Positions 43,701-55,050 of a stretch of DNA of 64,000 nucleotides are shown piece after piece; positions within the stretch are counted from its first letter, which is position 1; every line of letters starts with the position of its first letter. Source of the DNA: Limnomonas spitsbergensis (Eukaryota; Chlorophyta; Chlorophyceae; Chlamydomonadales). The DNA is taken from positions 2,355,501 through 2,419,500 of the forward strand of contig JAYJMM010000118.1 in the NCBI GenBank assembly GCA_037349105.1, in the 5' to 3' direction. The position numbers were made by a program, and so were the translations under genes. The notes under the pieces were generated by a model, which did not search any database, was not told the origin of the DNA, and worked only from the letters and a program-made list of their open reading frames with translations.

Positions 43701-46700
43701 AGCTTGGACGTGCACCCCCACCCCAAGGCTCTTACTTGCAGTGCACCTCATACGCACTGTTCTCGGCCACAGTCCTGAAGACATCCTCCAGAACTGGGAA
43801 GGCAAACATTTCCTGGGAGTGGAGGACGTTGGGGTGGGATTTTTTTTTGTTTCATGACCGCAGTGGGACTGGATTAAAACACTTGGTAAGTCTGCCCTGC
43901 ATTAACCAGACGCTGCCTCCAAAGAATACACAAGTCCACCAAACACAGCTTATAAAGAGCAAACCTTGGCAAGGCAAACAGGTCCACACAGCTTGTATTC
44001 CTCAAGCAAACCTTCCACACAGGCCATAACATGGTCCCCTTGCATACCGTAGTATCAGTCAATTTTCGTTTTATATTGAATTCGTTTTTTGTTTGGAAAC
44101 CTTCTAATTAACAAAATCACGCATTCGTTTTAGTGGTTCGTTTTTCTGATCTGAGGCTGAAATGTTTTACGATCACTGGTTCGTTTTTGCTCCAGAACCA
44201 CTCAAACCGCTTGCCTTTCCGCTGAATGGTTGCTGGGCGCGCAGCTCTGAGAGCCGCGACCTCCTTGGCCCGCTGGATAACTAAAAGAAGTGGGACGCCC
44301 TCATAGTATCGAGATGTACAGGCCTGCTTTCTTCGGCGACTGGCCTTCGTTTTCATCTGCTGCGGTTGGAAGACGCGGCGGGGCCGCTCGCCTTTTATCT
44401 CGACATCTGGGTCTAAATCAATAATCACTATGGCAGGAGCTGTGGCTACTGGTGCTGCTCCGGGTAGATTCGTGTTTGCGACATGAACGGCGCTACTCTT
44501 CGTGCGGCAATTTGTTTAGGGTTTGGGGCTAACATATTCGTTTTTATGGTTCGTTTTTGTCCCACGGTACACATTTTATTGAAATCAACGGTTCATCTAG
44601 GCAGGACAGCAGCGCCCTGGGGCAAGCGATAACAAGGGGACGAGTTCATGGTTTAATACCTATGGTTCAGGGTTTATACATGAACGGTGCTACTCTTCGT
44701 GCGGCAATTTGTTTAGGGTTTGGGGCTAAAATATTCGTTTTTATGGTTCATTTTTGTCCCACGGTACACATTTTTATTGAAATCAACGGTTCGTTTTCTT
44801 GAAAAACGATCAATAAAACGAAATCGGACTGATACTACGGTACATCATCCTGTTTGTACCGCATTTGACATGCAGGCTGTACATGCAGGCGATACAACTC
44901 ACCGGCTCTGAGTTGAGCAGACGCTTGGGGCAATAGTCGAAGAGTCTCAGGTCAGGGTCAAGGAAGACGCGTGCAATGACGGCAGCCGCCACATTGGGCG
45001 TTTGGTTGCCAGTCCCGAAGAAGAGGGCCACAAGAGGCAGCACCATCTGAAGCCGAAACTCCTCGCTGAAGCAAAGCAAGCGCAGCACCTGCTCAGAAAA
45101 ACAAGAGGCAAGAGGTACAGTGATTTGCACATTCATGAGGTGACACGGTAAAATTAATCAATGGGGGGATCCCAGAATAACATGAGATGGCAGGAGACCC
45201 ACTGTAATTGGGAATTTGATAAACGCTTGATAATGACATGGCCTGGCTTGAACACACTCACCCTGTCAATGGGCAAGAATATGAATATGGGTTCAAAGCG
45301 CTTGATCCACTTCAGGGTGCGGCCGAAGCGGGCAATCTCCTTCTCCAGAGATGATGTCAGGACGCTGGGGCTGTGGATCAGCGAGCAGTGTGGCAGTCAG
45401 GGAAAGTGGCAACAGCTAAGACCTTCACTGTTTAATTCCATGAACAGCCTAAAGAACAACTTCCTAGCAGTTAACAGGTCGAACTGCCCAGGAAGGGTGG
45501 ACAATGCATTACTGGCAGTTCGAAAGGGATGTTGAGCAATACTGAAAAGCTTTCAACACCAATCCCCTCATAATTTTAGACCTGTTTTATGAACGCGAAG
45601 ATACAAAGAATCAACGGTCTGGGCTTTGATGTCTTCATTTGCTGCTCCTCTTCATCATGGATCCTCTCGGAAAAGACGAAAGTGCAGGGGCTTTGACATT
45701 GTGACTAGGGCCAGCACACCTGTGATTGGTCCACTGCTTGGCTCCCGTGCCAAACGCAATCCGCATCATAACAGGGGTAGGCTTGAATCCAAAGCGCTCC
45801 AGCAGCAGCAGGTTGTGTCGGTAACTTGGAGCGCCGCCCTGAACCTGATCATTGATGGTGATAGTACCTGAAACAGATGAGCAGGACAATAACACAGGCC
45901 GTGAGTCAAACGCCAGCAGCGGCAGCAGAATGTGTCAATACCTTATACCACCGCTCTGCACCTTATCATTGATGGTGAAGGTCCCATTAAGGCGTGCAGC
46001 ACGGGACGTGAGTGACCCTTGGGCAGCTTGGAAGAAAGAAATGTTGGCCGGCATGACACACAGAAAGGAACTGCTCGAGAAAATACTGACACGACACGCT
46101 ATTAGATTAAGAGAAAGTAAGCACTGGAAGCATCAAGTTACAATGTATCATGATTTGCCTTGACTGTGCGGGCAGATTGGCACCGTCAGTGATCAGTCCA
46201 TGACCCATTCTCCAGCCAAACTGTGGGGATATGTTCATGGCAGTAGCCACACATGCCGCAGCCAAAATGTGAGGCTTCTTTTGGTTTTGTTTCATTTAAT
46301 CCACTTTTCCATGCTCCAAGGCATGACTTCAATCATCTTGGGCAGCTGACCTGGGTCAACTCAAGTCCAAACAGCCTGTATGCATCCAGCCATCCTCTGC
46401 ATCAGCTTCAGGATGGTCCAGGCAGGTTAAGCCCGCGGAGACGGAGGGAAACAAAAGGGGAGGAAATGGGAGAAAAACAAGGGGGGAATGGGGGTACACA
46501 GTACCGGTAATCAGCTTGTCTTACCATCTTTAACCTTCCGCGAGGAGGCCACACCTCCGGGTACTGTCAGGGCCTCCCATACATGGACGTCAAACTTATC
46601 AGGGAAGCGGGAAAGGCTCCAGGCACACGCAGTACCTGATACAGTCAGCAAGGGCCGGTATATTTTGAGCAGTTCACATATGTACAGCCTACATAACCGG

Positions 46701-47154
46701 GAATTTCAGTTCCAGACACACAAATAGCCTGACGCAGTCCATACAATTTCAATGAATCAGGGAATGAAAGTAAGCAAAATCTTAATGATGGCAGATTTCG
46801 AACGATCTGAAAAGGTCTTGGGGACTGGTACATGCTCCAAGGGCATGCGGCCCCTGATGCAGCATATCAGCATATATAATGAGGGTTCCTTAGTGTCACA
46901 GACCTGTCTAGCTCAAGACATGACAGTGGCAGTCAACACCAATGGGTACATTGCCATGCACTGCACAAGGCGTTGACCCAGACCCCTAACCCACACCTCT
47001 CCACACCACCCACATCCACCACTCGATTTAGCTGCTCGCACTCCATTGCATGGTGAGCTGCATGGTCGTTGATGAACGCATTGTTGCCTGCCCGTCTCTC
47101 ACCTGCTGCACCGCTTCCTACGACCAAGATCCTCCTCTTAGGCTCGGACTTCAT
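40790..47154 (-). CDS. FAD-dependent amine-oxidase-like oxidoreductase (COG2907 type), 12 exons, about 464 aa
   Basis: Exons: 47103-47154 (ATG 47154), 46525-46635, 45720-45867, 45262-45364, 44903-45088, 43736-43812, 43374-43529, 42805-42945, 42483-42581, 41777-41888, 41400-41465, 40790-40933 (TAG). All phases agree. The N terminus is a Rossmann FAD-binding fold (ILVVGSGAAGTACAW, then VHVWEAL..GGVASS). The middle holds a FAD/substrate segment (VVYACDAETVLKTLSEPTWW). The C terminus has the second FAD contact (NTWFCGSYTMVNTQ, then SGLAAAERLGADYPF). The family is a predicted NAD/FAD-binding protein related to amine oxidases and phytoene desaturases; its substrate is not established, and I do not assign one. 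No targeting peptide is evident. Two exons have neighbouring degenerate copies and one intron holds a MITE. Downstream and convergent neighbours show no functional link. Confidence 0.87.
41937..42018 (-). repeat. Open-frame copy of oxidoreductase exon 41777-41888
   Basis: The copy encodes DKVMWSAAREVAMDKMLARN against the exon's DKAMWTDGEVAKDKVLASRW, followed by CQFSHT against RQFAHT. A 3-nt indel keeps the frame and there is no stop. It lies upstream in the preceding intron, but no AG acceptor adjoins its start, so it is probably not spliced in. The rest of the intron (42019-42482) is otherwise plain. Confidence 0.85.
43571..43603 (-). repeat. Echo of the acceptor region of exon 43374-43529
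   Basis: AAGCAGCTGTGGGCAGGCGT against GGGGCGGCTGTGGGCAGGCA at 43523-43542. It lies just upstream of the exon on the gene strand and duplicates the GCCCACAG acceptor. Confidence 0.65.
44045..44842. mobile_element. MITE-like element with terminal inverted repeats, about 798 bp
   Basis: The ends read TACCGTAGTATCAGTC (44045-44060) and its exact complement GACTGATACTACGGTA (44827-44842), and similarity continues inward to TTTCGTTTTAT. Taking CCG.. as the true end leaves a TA on each side, fitting a TA target duplication (Tc1/mariner style). The interior holds two direct copies of about 112 bp (44481-44593 and 44679-44791) and many GGTTCGTTTTT motifs. There is no transposase. It sits in the intron between oxidoreductase exons 43736-43812 and 44903-45088. 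Confidence 0.8.
45904..45985 (-). repeat. Decayed copy of oxidoreductase exon 45720-45867
   Basis: The copy reads GTFTINDKVQSGG against the exon's GTITINDQVQGGA, then meets a TGA where the exon has CGA. It extends through CTGCTGCCGCTGCTGG against CTGCTGCTGCTGGAG. It lies upstream in the preceding intron. Confidence 0.85.
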
Positions 47155-47331
47155 CCGTCAAGGCTCGGCCAAAAATATTATACCGGTGTGGAGAGCTAGC
47201 AGGGCCCTCCAGTCAAGAGTGAATAGCCCGACTGGTGTCGTAGCGATGTCTGGCAAGCAGAAATATCAGCTATTGTCGCTTTCCTTAGGGCTAACTTAAT
47301 AGCGTACAGACGGAGTGTCAAGCATTTCGAA

Positions 47332-48072
47332 TGGCTGATCAGGTGAGTACACTCATAGCCTCACATCACGTGTGTGGTGGTTTGTCACAGTTTACAAGTC
47401 TCACTCTTTACCAACCGCACATGTGCCTCAGCTCCACTGAAGCCACTCTTCGCTCACCGCGTTGCATTCATGTCCTCCTTATATACTTGTATACCGCCGC
47501 CCCCTCTCTCGCACATAATCTTTCCCCTGCCAGAGTGCCAGCACTCGACCGCCCATGGCCTAACACAGCTTTTACGCGTTTGCTGGTTGGCGTTGACGCG
47601 TCCACCCAAAGGCCTTGCCTTGCTTGTGGCGAGGGCCGAAAGTGTGAGCATTGACTGTTAGTAGCAGTTGACAGTTGCAGCAATCGATCAATTTCCAACT
47701 CTCCAGGCCCCGATCCTCCTGTGGAAGGAGACCTTCACTCTTCGTGCCGCTCCTCCATAGTCGCTGTGTCCCCCATATGCCCTTTGGTGATTTATTCCCA
47801 AGCTTTGCTTACTCCAGGTTGCTGCGTGTCGACAGAGGCTGTCTGTACTCTGTAGCATAGGCATGAGGGGGTCGTTCGTGCAGGAGCTGTGTTTTTTAGA
47901 GTGGGAGGCCATGCATGATGGTGAACTGTTATCCAAGTGCACTCCTAGTGTCCAGACGCATTGTTTCCCACCTGTACCCATTTCAGCTGATTGGATGTCC
48001 TTCTCTTCGTCAACATTTGATGAAACGCTGCTCCCATTTTCTGGGATGGCAGATGGTGGTCTAGGGTGCTAG
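47332..48072 (+). CDS. Possible + strand gene, unrecognised
   Basis: ATGGCTGATCAG directly followed by GTGAGTAC at 47332-47351 looks like a first exon of four codons. A later open stretch, 47863-48072, reads MRGSFVQELCFLEWEAMHDG and on to a TAG with ordinary composition. I could not connect them by phase, and no family is recognised. The segment also serves as the 5' flank of the minus-strand oxidoreductase. From 48073 to 48736 nothing is supported. Confidence 0.25.
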
Positions 48073-48736
48073 CCTCAAACTCTGTTAAGTGCAAGCAAAG
48101 AAACAATCATCATGTGTCAGCAATCGCAGGTTTCATCCCCACTGCCTGAAGCAGGCTGTGAGCTGCTGGGCCGCATAAGAAGGTACGGTATGACACTGAC
48201 ACCTTGGCCCATCCAGAACTAGGAGCCAAAAGAAGCACAACAGGACCCTAGCTGCCAATGTTTAGTGTGCTTCTTTTTGGCGAAATTCTCGGTGACCAAG
48301 AGGACTTGACAGACAACCCGGTAAAGTATTGATGCTGCTGCTCCCCTCATGTCAGGCCTTTCATTACAGGCCTATCTATTCGGGGCTTCACGACATGCCC
48401 CACCCCCCGCAAAATCTGGTTGCCAGGCCACCAATTTATTTTGATATATTATGGTCCATCACTGCGGTCAAGTCCAGTTCAAGATCCCCCCCACTAAACG
48501 AACTAATCCACGGCATGCCTTCCCGGCCGGCAAGCCTATCCAAAGTCATTAGAGACACGGAGGTCCGAGAACACCAAGAACACCGAGAACACATGATAGA
48601 CCCTCTCAGACCTCACAACTAGCCCTGGCAAGCCACCAAAGGCTCTTCTCGCACATGAACCGCTTGCACATCCATGTGCCTGCTGCAGCGCCATCATGTG
48701 CTGCATAGCACCGCGGCCGATCAATTGTCCCTGCGA

Positions 48737-48808
48737 CTGCTGTAGCGCAAAATAATCTTTGGGCTGCACCATCAGGCCGCCCACACTATTCAGCAGCCTG
48801 GCAGCTAC
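48737..48808 (-). repeat. Echo of the last exon of the BRCA1-like gene, beyond its stop
   Basis: On the gene strand it would read LLNSVGGLMVQPKDYFALQ against the exon's LLDSVGGLRVRPTEEYTFAL. It overlaps only the last few bases of the exon and lies in the 3' flank. Confidence 0.85.
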
Positions 48809-51800
48809 TGCAGCGCAAACGTGTATTCCTCTGTTGGACGCACCCGCAGGCCTCCCACACTGTCCAGCAGCCACTTGTATGACAGGGTGGCCCAACCAGA
48901 GGGCAGCTCCTGGACAAAGTGAACAGGGTCGCAAAGCCAGGTAAGCCAGAGGCTACCAAGATTCTTAGGAAAGGCAAATCGATTGCAACATGAAACTAAT
49001 ATGTACGTCATGCTCGTGTGGCTATGCAGCCATGCGTCATGAAATCCGTGAGAGGGCACGAGGGGGAGGGAGAGCATGCAGACAAGGGCATGCAGGCTGG
49101 GGTCCTAGCTGCGTCTACCAGTGCCACCGCCCTTGATCAACCTGCAGCTTTTGTCCAAAGTCACACAAGCTGACAAGCCTCACAGCATATCCTTGATCCT
49201 TAATCGTAAACCTCAAGGCCTAAACTGTCTGCACCCACTTATTCACCCTCCTGCCTCATTCCTTCCCAAGGACAAACCCTCACCTGAACAATGCTGGTGC
49301 TTTTCCTCTTGCCCTGTCCCGCCCATGCTTCAATGTCCACCAGCACAACTGCCTCCAGAGCCTCCTCGTCCTCGTCCTCGTCCTGCTGCTGCTGCACGGC
49401 TGTCCCTCCACAGGCCCGGATGAGCGCTGACAGCTCATCCTTGGCCGTGAAAGGGCCTGACGGCAAGAGGGACGCCATGCTAGGTTCAACAAACAAATCA
49501 AGGGACATGCCATAACGTGCCTGTGGCCCGCAACATTGATTTAGGGAGACTCTCCGTTTACCTACCACTTAGCCTTCAAGATCGACAGGCAAATAATAAT
49601 ATGTTAAATTGCTCCCTGCAAGCGAGTGATCGAATGGTATACATGACAGATCCTGAGGTGTATCTAGACTCTGGAGCCATAGCCTGAGGTCACATTGTCA
49701 CACCTATCAACCAGTATCACTCTCCAGCCCACCACCAGGTCACAGCGTCACACCTACCAGCCAGCATCACACTCCAGCCCACCATCGGGTCACAGTATCA
49801 CACCTACCAGCCAGCATCACACTCCAGCCCACCACCAGGTCACAGTATCACACCTACCTGCCAGCATCACACTCCAGCCCACTATCAGGTCACAGTGTCA
49901 CACCTACCAGCCAGCATCACACTCCAGCCCACCATCAGGTCACAGTGTCACACCTACCGGCCAGCATCTCTAGCCCACCATCAGGTCATAGTGTCACACC
50001 TACCGGCAAGCATCACACTCCAGCCCGCCAGCAGCTGCTGCTGCCCTTCCCGAGGCAGTCCCTGCTTCTGGGCTCCTGTCATGCGGCAGGCTGCAGGGCC
50101 AGCGCATCCACCTGCCTGATCCCCGGAGACCTGCAGGAGGTGAGGATCCAGAACTTCAAGTTTGGTTCAAGTTTGGTTGAAGGGCTTAGAAGCTAACCTG
50201 AGACATCGCATCCTCCCATCTCGTCCCGTGAGACCTGCGGGGGTTCAGGGTAGAGGTTTACAATCTAACCTGATCAAGCGCATCCGCTCGCCAGTTCATT
50301 AGGAGACCCACCCGCATTCCAGTTTGCATTTAGTGTGCACTGACACACGTATGCTCACAGCAGGGCGCTCCACAGCTGTTCACTATATTGCCCTGGCTCG
50401 TGAAGAAAAGGCGATAGGTGCATGCGTCAATGTGGCAACAACAACCCTGTTTACATGAAAGTTGTTTTCCTGATCAGGGTTGAGGTTTAGGAGTTGCATA
50501 GCAGCCCTGTTTTGTGCCTGGGAGTGATTAGGGTAAATGAGATATAGCTCAGCCTTGATATTCACCTTACCAGTAAGGGTTAGGGGTTGAGGGTTTAGGA
50601 TTTTCAGGGCAGCCCTGGCATATATATTTTAAATTTGAGGGTAGGGGTTTGAGGATTGAGGAGTTACAGGGCAGCCCTGATACATAACTTACCTGCAGGG
50701 GTTCAGGGTTGAGAGGTAACAGCACATGAGCTCAGCCCCTCACTTTACCTGGAATGGTGCCTCCTCCAGGGCAGCTGCAGCCGCAACGCAGGCTGAGATC
50801 CAGCTGATATCCACCACCCAGCAGCCCTGTGAGTGTGTGGGGCGGGGTGCAGGGCTGAGGGCTTAGGTCAGCAACCCGTTTGAGTGCGTGGGGCTGGGCA
50901 CAGGGTTCAGGACTTGGGATCAACGGTCAAGGGTTACAGTCACCAATCCAGTATCACTGCTAGTCTGCCGTTGCTACATTCACTAGGAAACACACTTTCA
51001 TTTTTTTGACGTTTGGGGTTCAGGGTTTCAGGATTGGGTCAGCAGCCCCCGTAAAGGTAAAATTCGATTGGTTTGAAGTTTTTGAGGAGGAGGAAACAGG
51101 GATTCCTCTTCCGCAAACTGCTTGAGCCTAAGACCCAGCGACCTAGATGTGCATCATCATTGCACGGCTTTTTAGAATCAGGCCCCATCAGGTGTCTCCG
51201 GGTCTAACCTTCCTCTTGGTGCATCCTGCACTGTGTTGTACAGCTCATAGGAATCAGACCCAACAGGCCTCTAGCTGCCCCATTCAACGCAAAGCAGTCT
51301 GAAACAGGCATGAACGCAACGAACCCAGGTATCTGATACACCATTATATTACAAACCGGTATATTGCAATCATGTCTCAAACATGCTCCGACATTTCCCC
51401 GACATCTCATACCGGTATACAGGTACAAACCAACCATGCTGACCAGGTCAGTTGAACCTCTAGCTCCAGCTTGTTTTCCCCGCTCTAACCTGCAAGGTAA
51501 ATCCCCCTGACCGCTCCTATCTAGTGCACCCTTGATCACCCACAATAGCAATGCAATGAGGTACTTGATCGTGCGGCGTACCCGTATGCTCCCCACTGAA
51601 ACCCACACAATTAAGCTCCCGGGTTGCTCCTTCTTGACCCCTCCCTGCCTAACAACCCACATTGGCGATGCCCATGAGGTACTTGATTGTGCGGCGTGCC
51701 CGCCTGCTCCCGTCCGTTCTGCACACCACATGCGTCACCGCCACTGTACTGCTGCCACCTGACGTTGTACTGCTGGGCCACCTGTCCACCAGCCTGGCAC

Positions 51801-52029
51801 CGGATGCCAGTGAGAACCGCTTGAGGAGGGCCTGTATGGCATTGAGGCCAGGTGTGATAAGTGAAAGATAGGTTCTATCAGGGGTGTAATGTGTGGAAAT
51901 TTTCACATGTATACAGAGGATTTACCATGCAGCTGTGCCCCTGCTCTTGAATGACCCTCCATCCTCTCGGCTGCATCTTACGAGGCCATAAACGGGGAAC
52001 CACACCGTACCAAATGTAAAAGTACTACC

Positions 52030-52082
<53 letters not shown>

Positions 52083-55050
52083 GGTAGATATATATCCTTA
52101 ACCAGTATCAGACTATCAGTATTATCTGTTTGATCCCGTTAAGCATCACCACCAAAATTAAATTATGTAACCTTCGTAAGGTACCTGCACAACTGACACA
52201 TACCTTGTCAGCCTCTTCTAAGGCAGATCCCACCAGGCACCAGGCCGACGATGTGGCATGCCCAGGCCAACGCATGGCGAGCGGCAGCATGCCCGAGGGC
52301 GACCCAGCCGGGGGCGGTGTCGACCGCCTGCGCGCGGCGGTGCCGGCGCCGCCACGGCCTCGTGCAGCCGAGGCCTCTGCAGCCAGTGCCTCCGCAGCAT
52401 CTGCCTGGGCCCTCCTCTTGGCTGCAGAGCCCGTCAGCAACATCAAACCCTCGGCAGCATCCAGAGATGAAGGGCCTGTAGCGGGCCTGACAGGCAGCGG
52501 CGTGCTCTGCCCGGCAGCCACTGGGGTTAGGAGGGTGCTGAGCCTCCTCTTCGCCGTGCCCGCCCTGGCGGTAGCGGGGGCAGCGACAGCCGTATCTGAG
52601 GCCTTTGCAGGCGTGGAAGCCGCAGCAGCTGGCGCAGACAGCCGCCGCTGCCGCGCCATGACAACTGAGGTTATGGTGTCCTGTTTACCGCCCTGCACCT
52701 TGGCGCCCTTGGTTGCTGCTGACGCACCGCCTGCGGCCCGCGGGGCCGCCGCCGTCCCGCGCCCGTTCCCGGCTGTCGCCTCTGCATGCATCTCTCCTCC
52801 CTGCTGCAGCGCCTCCCAGCTGCCGGAACCTGCAGCCTGCTTGCCCAGCTTGCAAGCTCCACACTTCTTGGCAGTACCTGTGTTCCGCAGGGTGCAGCGG
52901 GGGCATGCCCAGGGCTGCAGCCTACCCGGGATCCGACGCTCAACGCTGCCGCTACCGCCGGCGACATCCTCGCTAGGCAAAGGCGAGGTGAGCAGGTAAG
53001 AGGAGCTGCGAGCCGCCGCCGCTGCTGCATCAGCAGGAGGCGTGGTGGCAGGCCGTGTGCTGCCAGCTACCAACGGGCCTGGCGTCCTAGCCACCTTCAA
53101 GCGCTTGACAGGTTCCTCGCTCACAGTATCATCAGCAGACGCCAGGCTCATGCTTGGCCCGCTCTCATCAGGAGCGCGGGTCGAGGGTCCGCCTCGTTTC
53201 GGCAAGGCCGGGGCCGCCCTGATGTGCCCACCTGCTCTCCCACGCTGCTCCAGCTCTACCTCTGCATCTTCTCCACCCTCTGTTCCGCTCTGGACTGCTT
53301 GTTCTGAGCTGACTGCTGCAGCTGCCTTCATGGCTGCAATCTGTTTTGGCCTTTTGAACAAACCTGATGCTGAGGGGCCTGCAAGACGACCACTTGGCTG
53401 ACCCGCTGCAGCTCTCTTCCCCACTGGCTGAGGTTTGTCAGAAGCTCTAGCCAGAGCAGCAGCAGCTGCAGCAGCTGTGTCTGAGACAACAGCAGCTGGC
53501 AGCTTCTTGCTGCTGTTCAGTCGGACTGCTGTGGCTCCTTGCTGCCCGCTGCTGCCCACTCCCGCCCCGGGCCCCGCTGCTCCGGCGGCGGTCGCCCTGC
53601 TGCGACCCCTGCTGGAGCCCGGAGCGCCGGCGACAACCGCCTGAGCTGTGTCGGCCAGCTGCGGCTGCGGCTGTGGCTGCGGCTGCGACTGAGTGGCTGC
53701 ACCTTGTAGAGCTGCCTCGAACGCTGAGTACCTCTGAGCCACCGAGGATAGCAAAGCATCGCGCTTGGGATCCCTGGGGCGTCAGACAGCAGTGTGATCT
53801 TAGTGGGCACCAGATCAACATTTCAAAGCTATCAGGCTAACTTTACCGGGAAGATTGGAGCCAAGCCCTGACCGGCCTCCTGCTTGCGGCCCAGGGTAGG
53901 CTGCTGGCTGCACCAGGTCCGGGATGAAGCTTAACTGAAGCTGAAGAAAGCTAAGAATAATGAGGGCGGCAAGCAGCAGATAGAAAGCAGCCATCTGGAG
54001 AATGATTGATCGGCTACCGTAAGGTGGAGTGTAAAGAGCTGCTGTGCAAACTCCTATAGAACAGGCAGCGACGAAATGTCCAGCTTAATACGGCATCGTG
54101 GTCAATTGACGATCGCATGGCATCACCGTCCATGTGCATGATCACATGATGATTGCATGACAAAGTTCGGACGAGCGACAAAGGTCAGACCAACCGTAGG
54201 ATGTAAACGCCCGATCCCTTCTCTAGCTCACCAAGCGTATATGGATGATGGGTCTCAGTGCCAAGAGCAGTCCTAGCAACGGGCATTGGGTGGTATCGTG
54301 GGCGGGCAGTGGGTAGTATCGTGGAGTGCCCTCTGGTGCTTACTGTACTCTTCTATACCGTTTTGTGGCATACCATATGCCGCATACTGTATATGATTTA
54401 AAGTGTTATATTGCTTACCTTCTATTGCATGGCTTTTTACAGACGGGGCAGGGTGCCTTGTCCGACTTAAGGACTCGTGCCAAGCAGTCCCTGAGGGGAT
54501 GTGTGGAGTCAAGGAGTTAGGTGAGCATGCAGAGGGGTGCTTCAAGGAGATGATGGAGCAAAGATTTATCTGTAAGAGCCTGGTTCTCTCCCATGCCCCA
54601 ATAGCAGCGCCTTAATAGTACACGCCACTCCCATGCTCAGTTCCGCGTCTTGAAAACGCTTATATAATATGCTCTGCTACGATGTCGGAAGGTTCCATCC
54701 TGCTACCCATGCATATTCTGAGATCTCTCCATTGCCTCCTCTACAATTATCTTATCAATTATCCCTACGGTGCTTCATAATTTCGCTCTCCTCCCTGGAG
54801 GCCTTCATGTCCCCAAATTCCCACCAGCAGAAGTAGTGGAAGCAGGGCAGCCTGGCTGGGTCCTTCATGCAGCACAGACTGTGAGACAGCGATGCATGAA
54901 CTGTGTTAGGATTCGTGGCCGAGTTTACGAACTCGATTCCGGCATTTCGTTATCAAGAGGTGCTTACCAGATTGGGCATGAAAGGTCGCCCCCCATACCC
55001 TTCATCTCCTCGAGGGCTCTTAAAGCCGGGCTATATATAGTGGCTGCCAT
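48805..55050 (-). CDS. BRCA1/BARD1-like protein: RING, RanBP2 zinc finger, tandem BRCT; about 830 aa
   Basis: Exons: 54968-55050 (ATG 55050), 54825-54878, 54419-54490, 53847-53900 (least certain), 52204-53773, 51661-51831, 50749-50826, 50004-50130, 49284-49456, 48805-48909 (TAG). Residues 25-65 form a C3HC4 RING: LSCPICLCCMKDPARLPC, FHYFCWDCL, APCPVCKKPC. The 523-codon central exon is Ala/Pro-rich and disordered with basic clusters (KRPK, VKRLKVAR), and holds one RanBP2-type finger (WACPRCTLRNTGTAKKCGAC). The C terminus is a BRCT pair: VTHVV, RTIKYLMGIANGCWVVDISW, LEEAPFQVSGD, LSYKWLLDSVGG. In the family the RING is a ubiquitin-ligase half and the BRCT pair binds phosphoserine partners in homologous-recombination repair. 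The PHD-like EPHD finger of land-plant BRCA1/BARD1 is not seen; the RanBP2 finger is unexpected. BRCA1 versus BARD1 cannot be decided here. Confidence 0.85.
49691..50033 (-). repeat. Minisatellite, 50-bp unit, about 7 copies, made from an exon end plus its donor
   Basis: On the gene strand the exon 50004-50130 ends GGGCTGGAGTGTGATGCTTG then CCG|GTAGGTGTGAC. Each later unit repeats GGCTGGAGTGTGATGCTGGC then TGGTAGGTGTGACA. The array starts inside the exon and runs into the intron, so each unit contains a copy of the 5' splice site. The rest of the intron (49457-49690) shows nothing else. Confidence 0.92.
50221..50748 (-). repeat. Degenerate splice-site copies in BRCA1-like intron
   Basis: GAGACCTGCGGGGGT at 50228-50242 resembles the acceptor edge of exon 50004-50130 (GAGACCTGCAGGAGGT). 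CAGGGCAGCCCTG occurs near 50607 and 50668, and CTTACC..AGGGTT patterns near 50567 and 50690 resemble the donor of exon 50749-50826. GGGTTTAGG/GGTTCAGGG strings are frequent. Confidence 0.5.
51539..51590 (-). repeat. Echo of BRCT exon 51661-51831
   Basis: ATGAGGTACTTGATCGTGCG then GCGTACCCG, against ATGAGGTACTTGATTGTGCG then GCGTGCCCG, with one missing base upstream. It would encode RVRRTIKYLI against the exon's RARRTIKYLM. It lies downstream in the following intron. Between 50827 and 51538 nothing else is recognisable. Confidence 0.88.
52034..52080. repeat. (AT)n microsatellite
   Basis: An uninterrupted AT dinucleotide run of about 47 bp in the intron before BRCT exon 51661-51831; the intron is otherwise plain. 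Confidence 0.97.

Noticed and set aside
44117..44428. 103-codon basic minus-strand frame
   Set aside because: It lies wholly inside the MITE and contains its GGTTCGTTTTT repeat motifs; no transposase-like signature.
52130..52999. 289-codon + strand open frame
   Set aside because: Antisense of the GC-rich central exon of the BRCA1-like gene, which has the RanBP2 finger and fits the splice phases.
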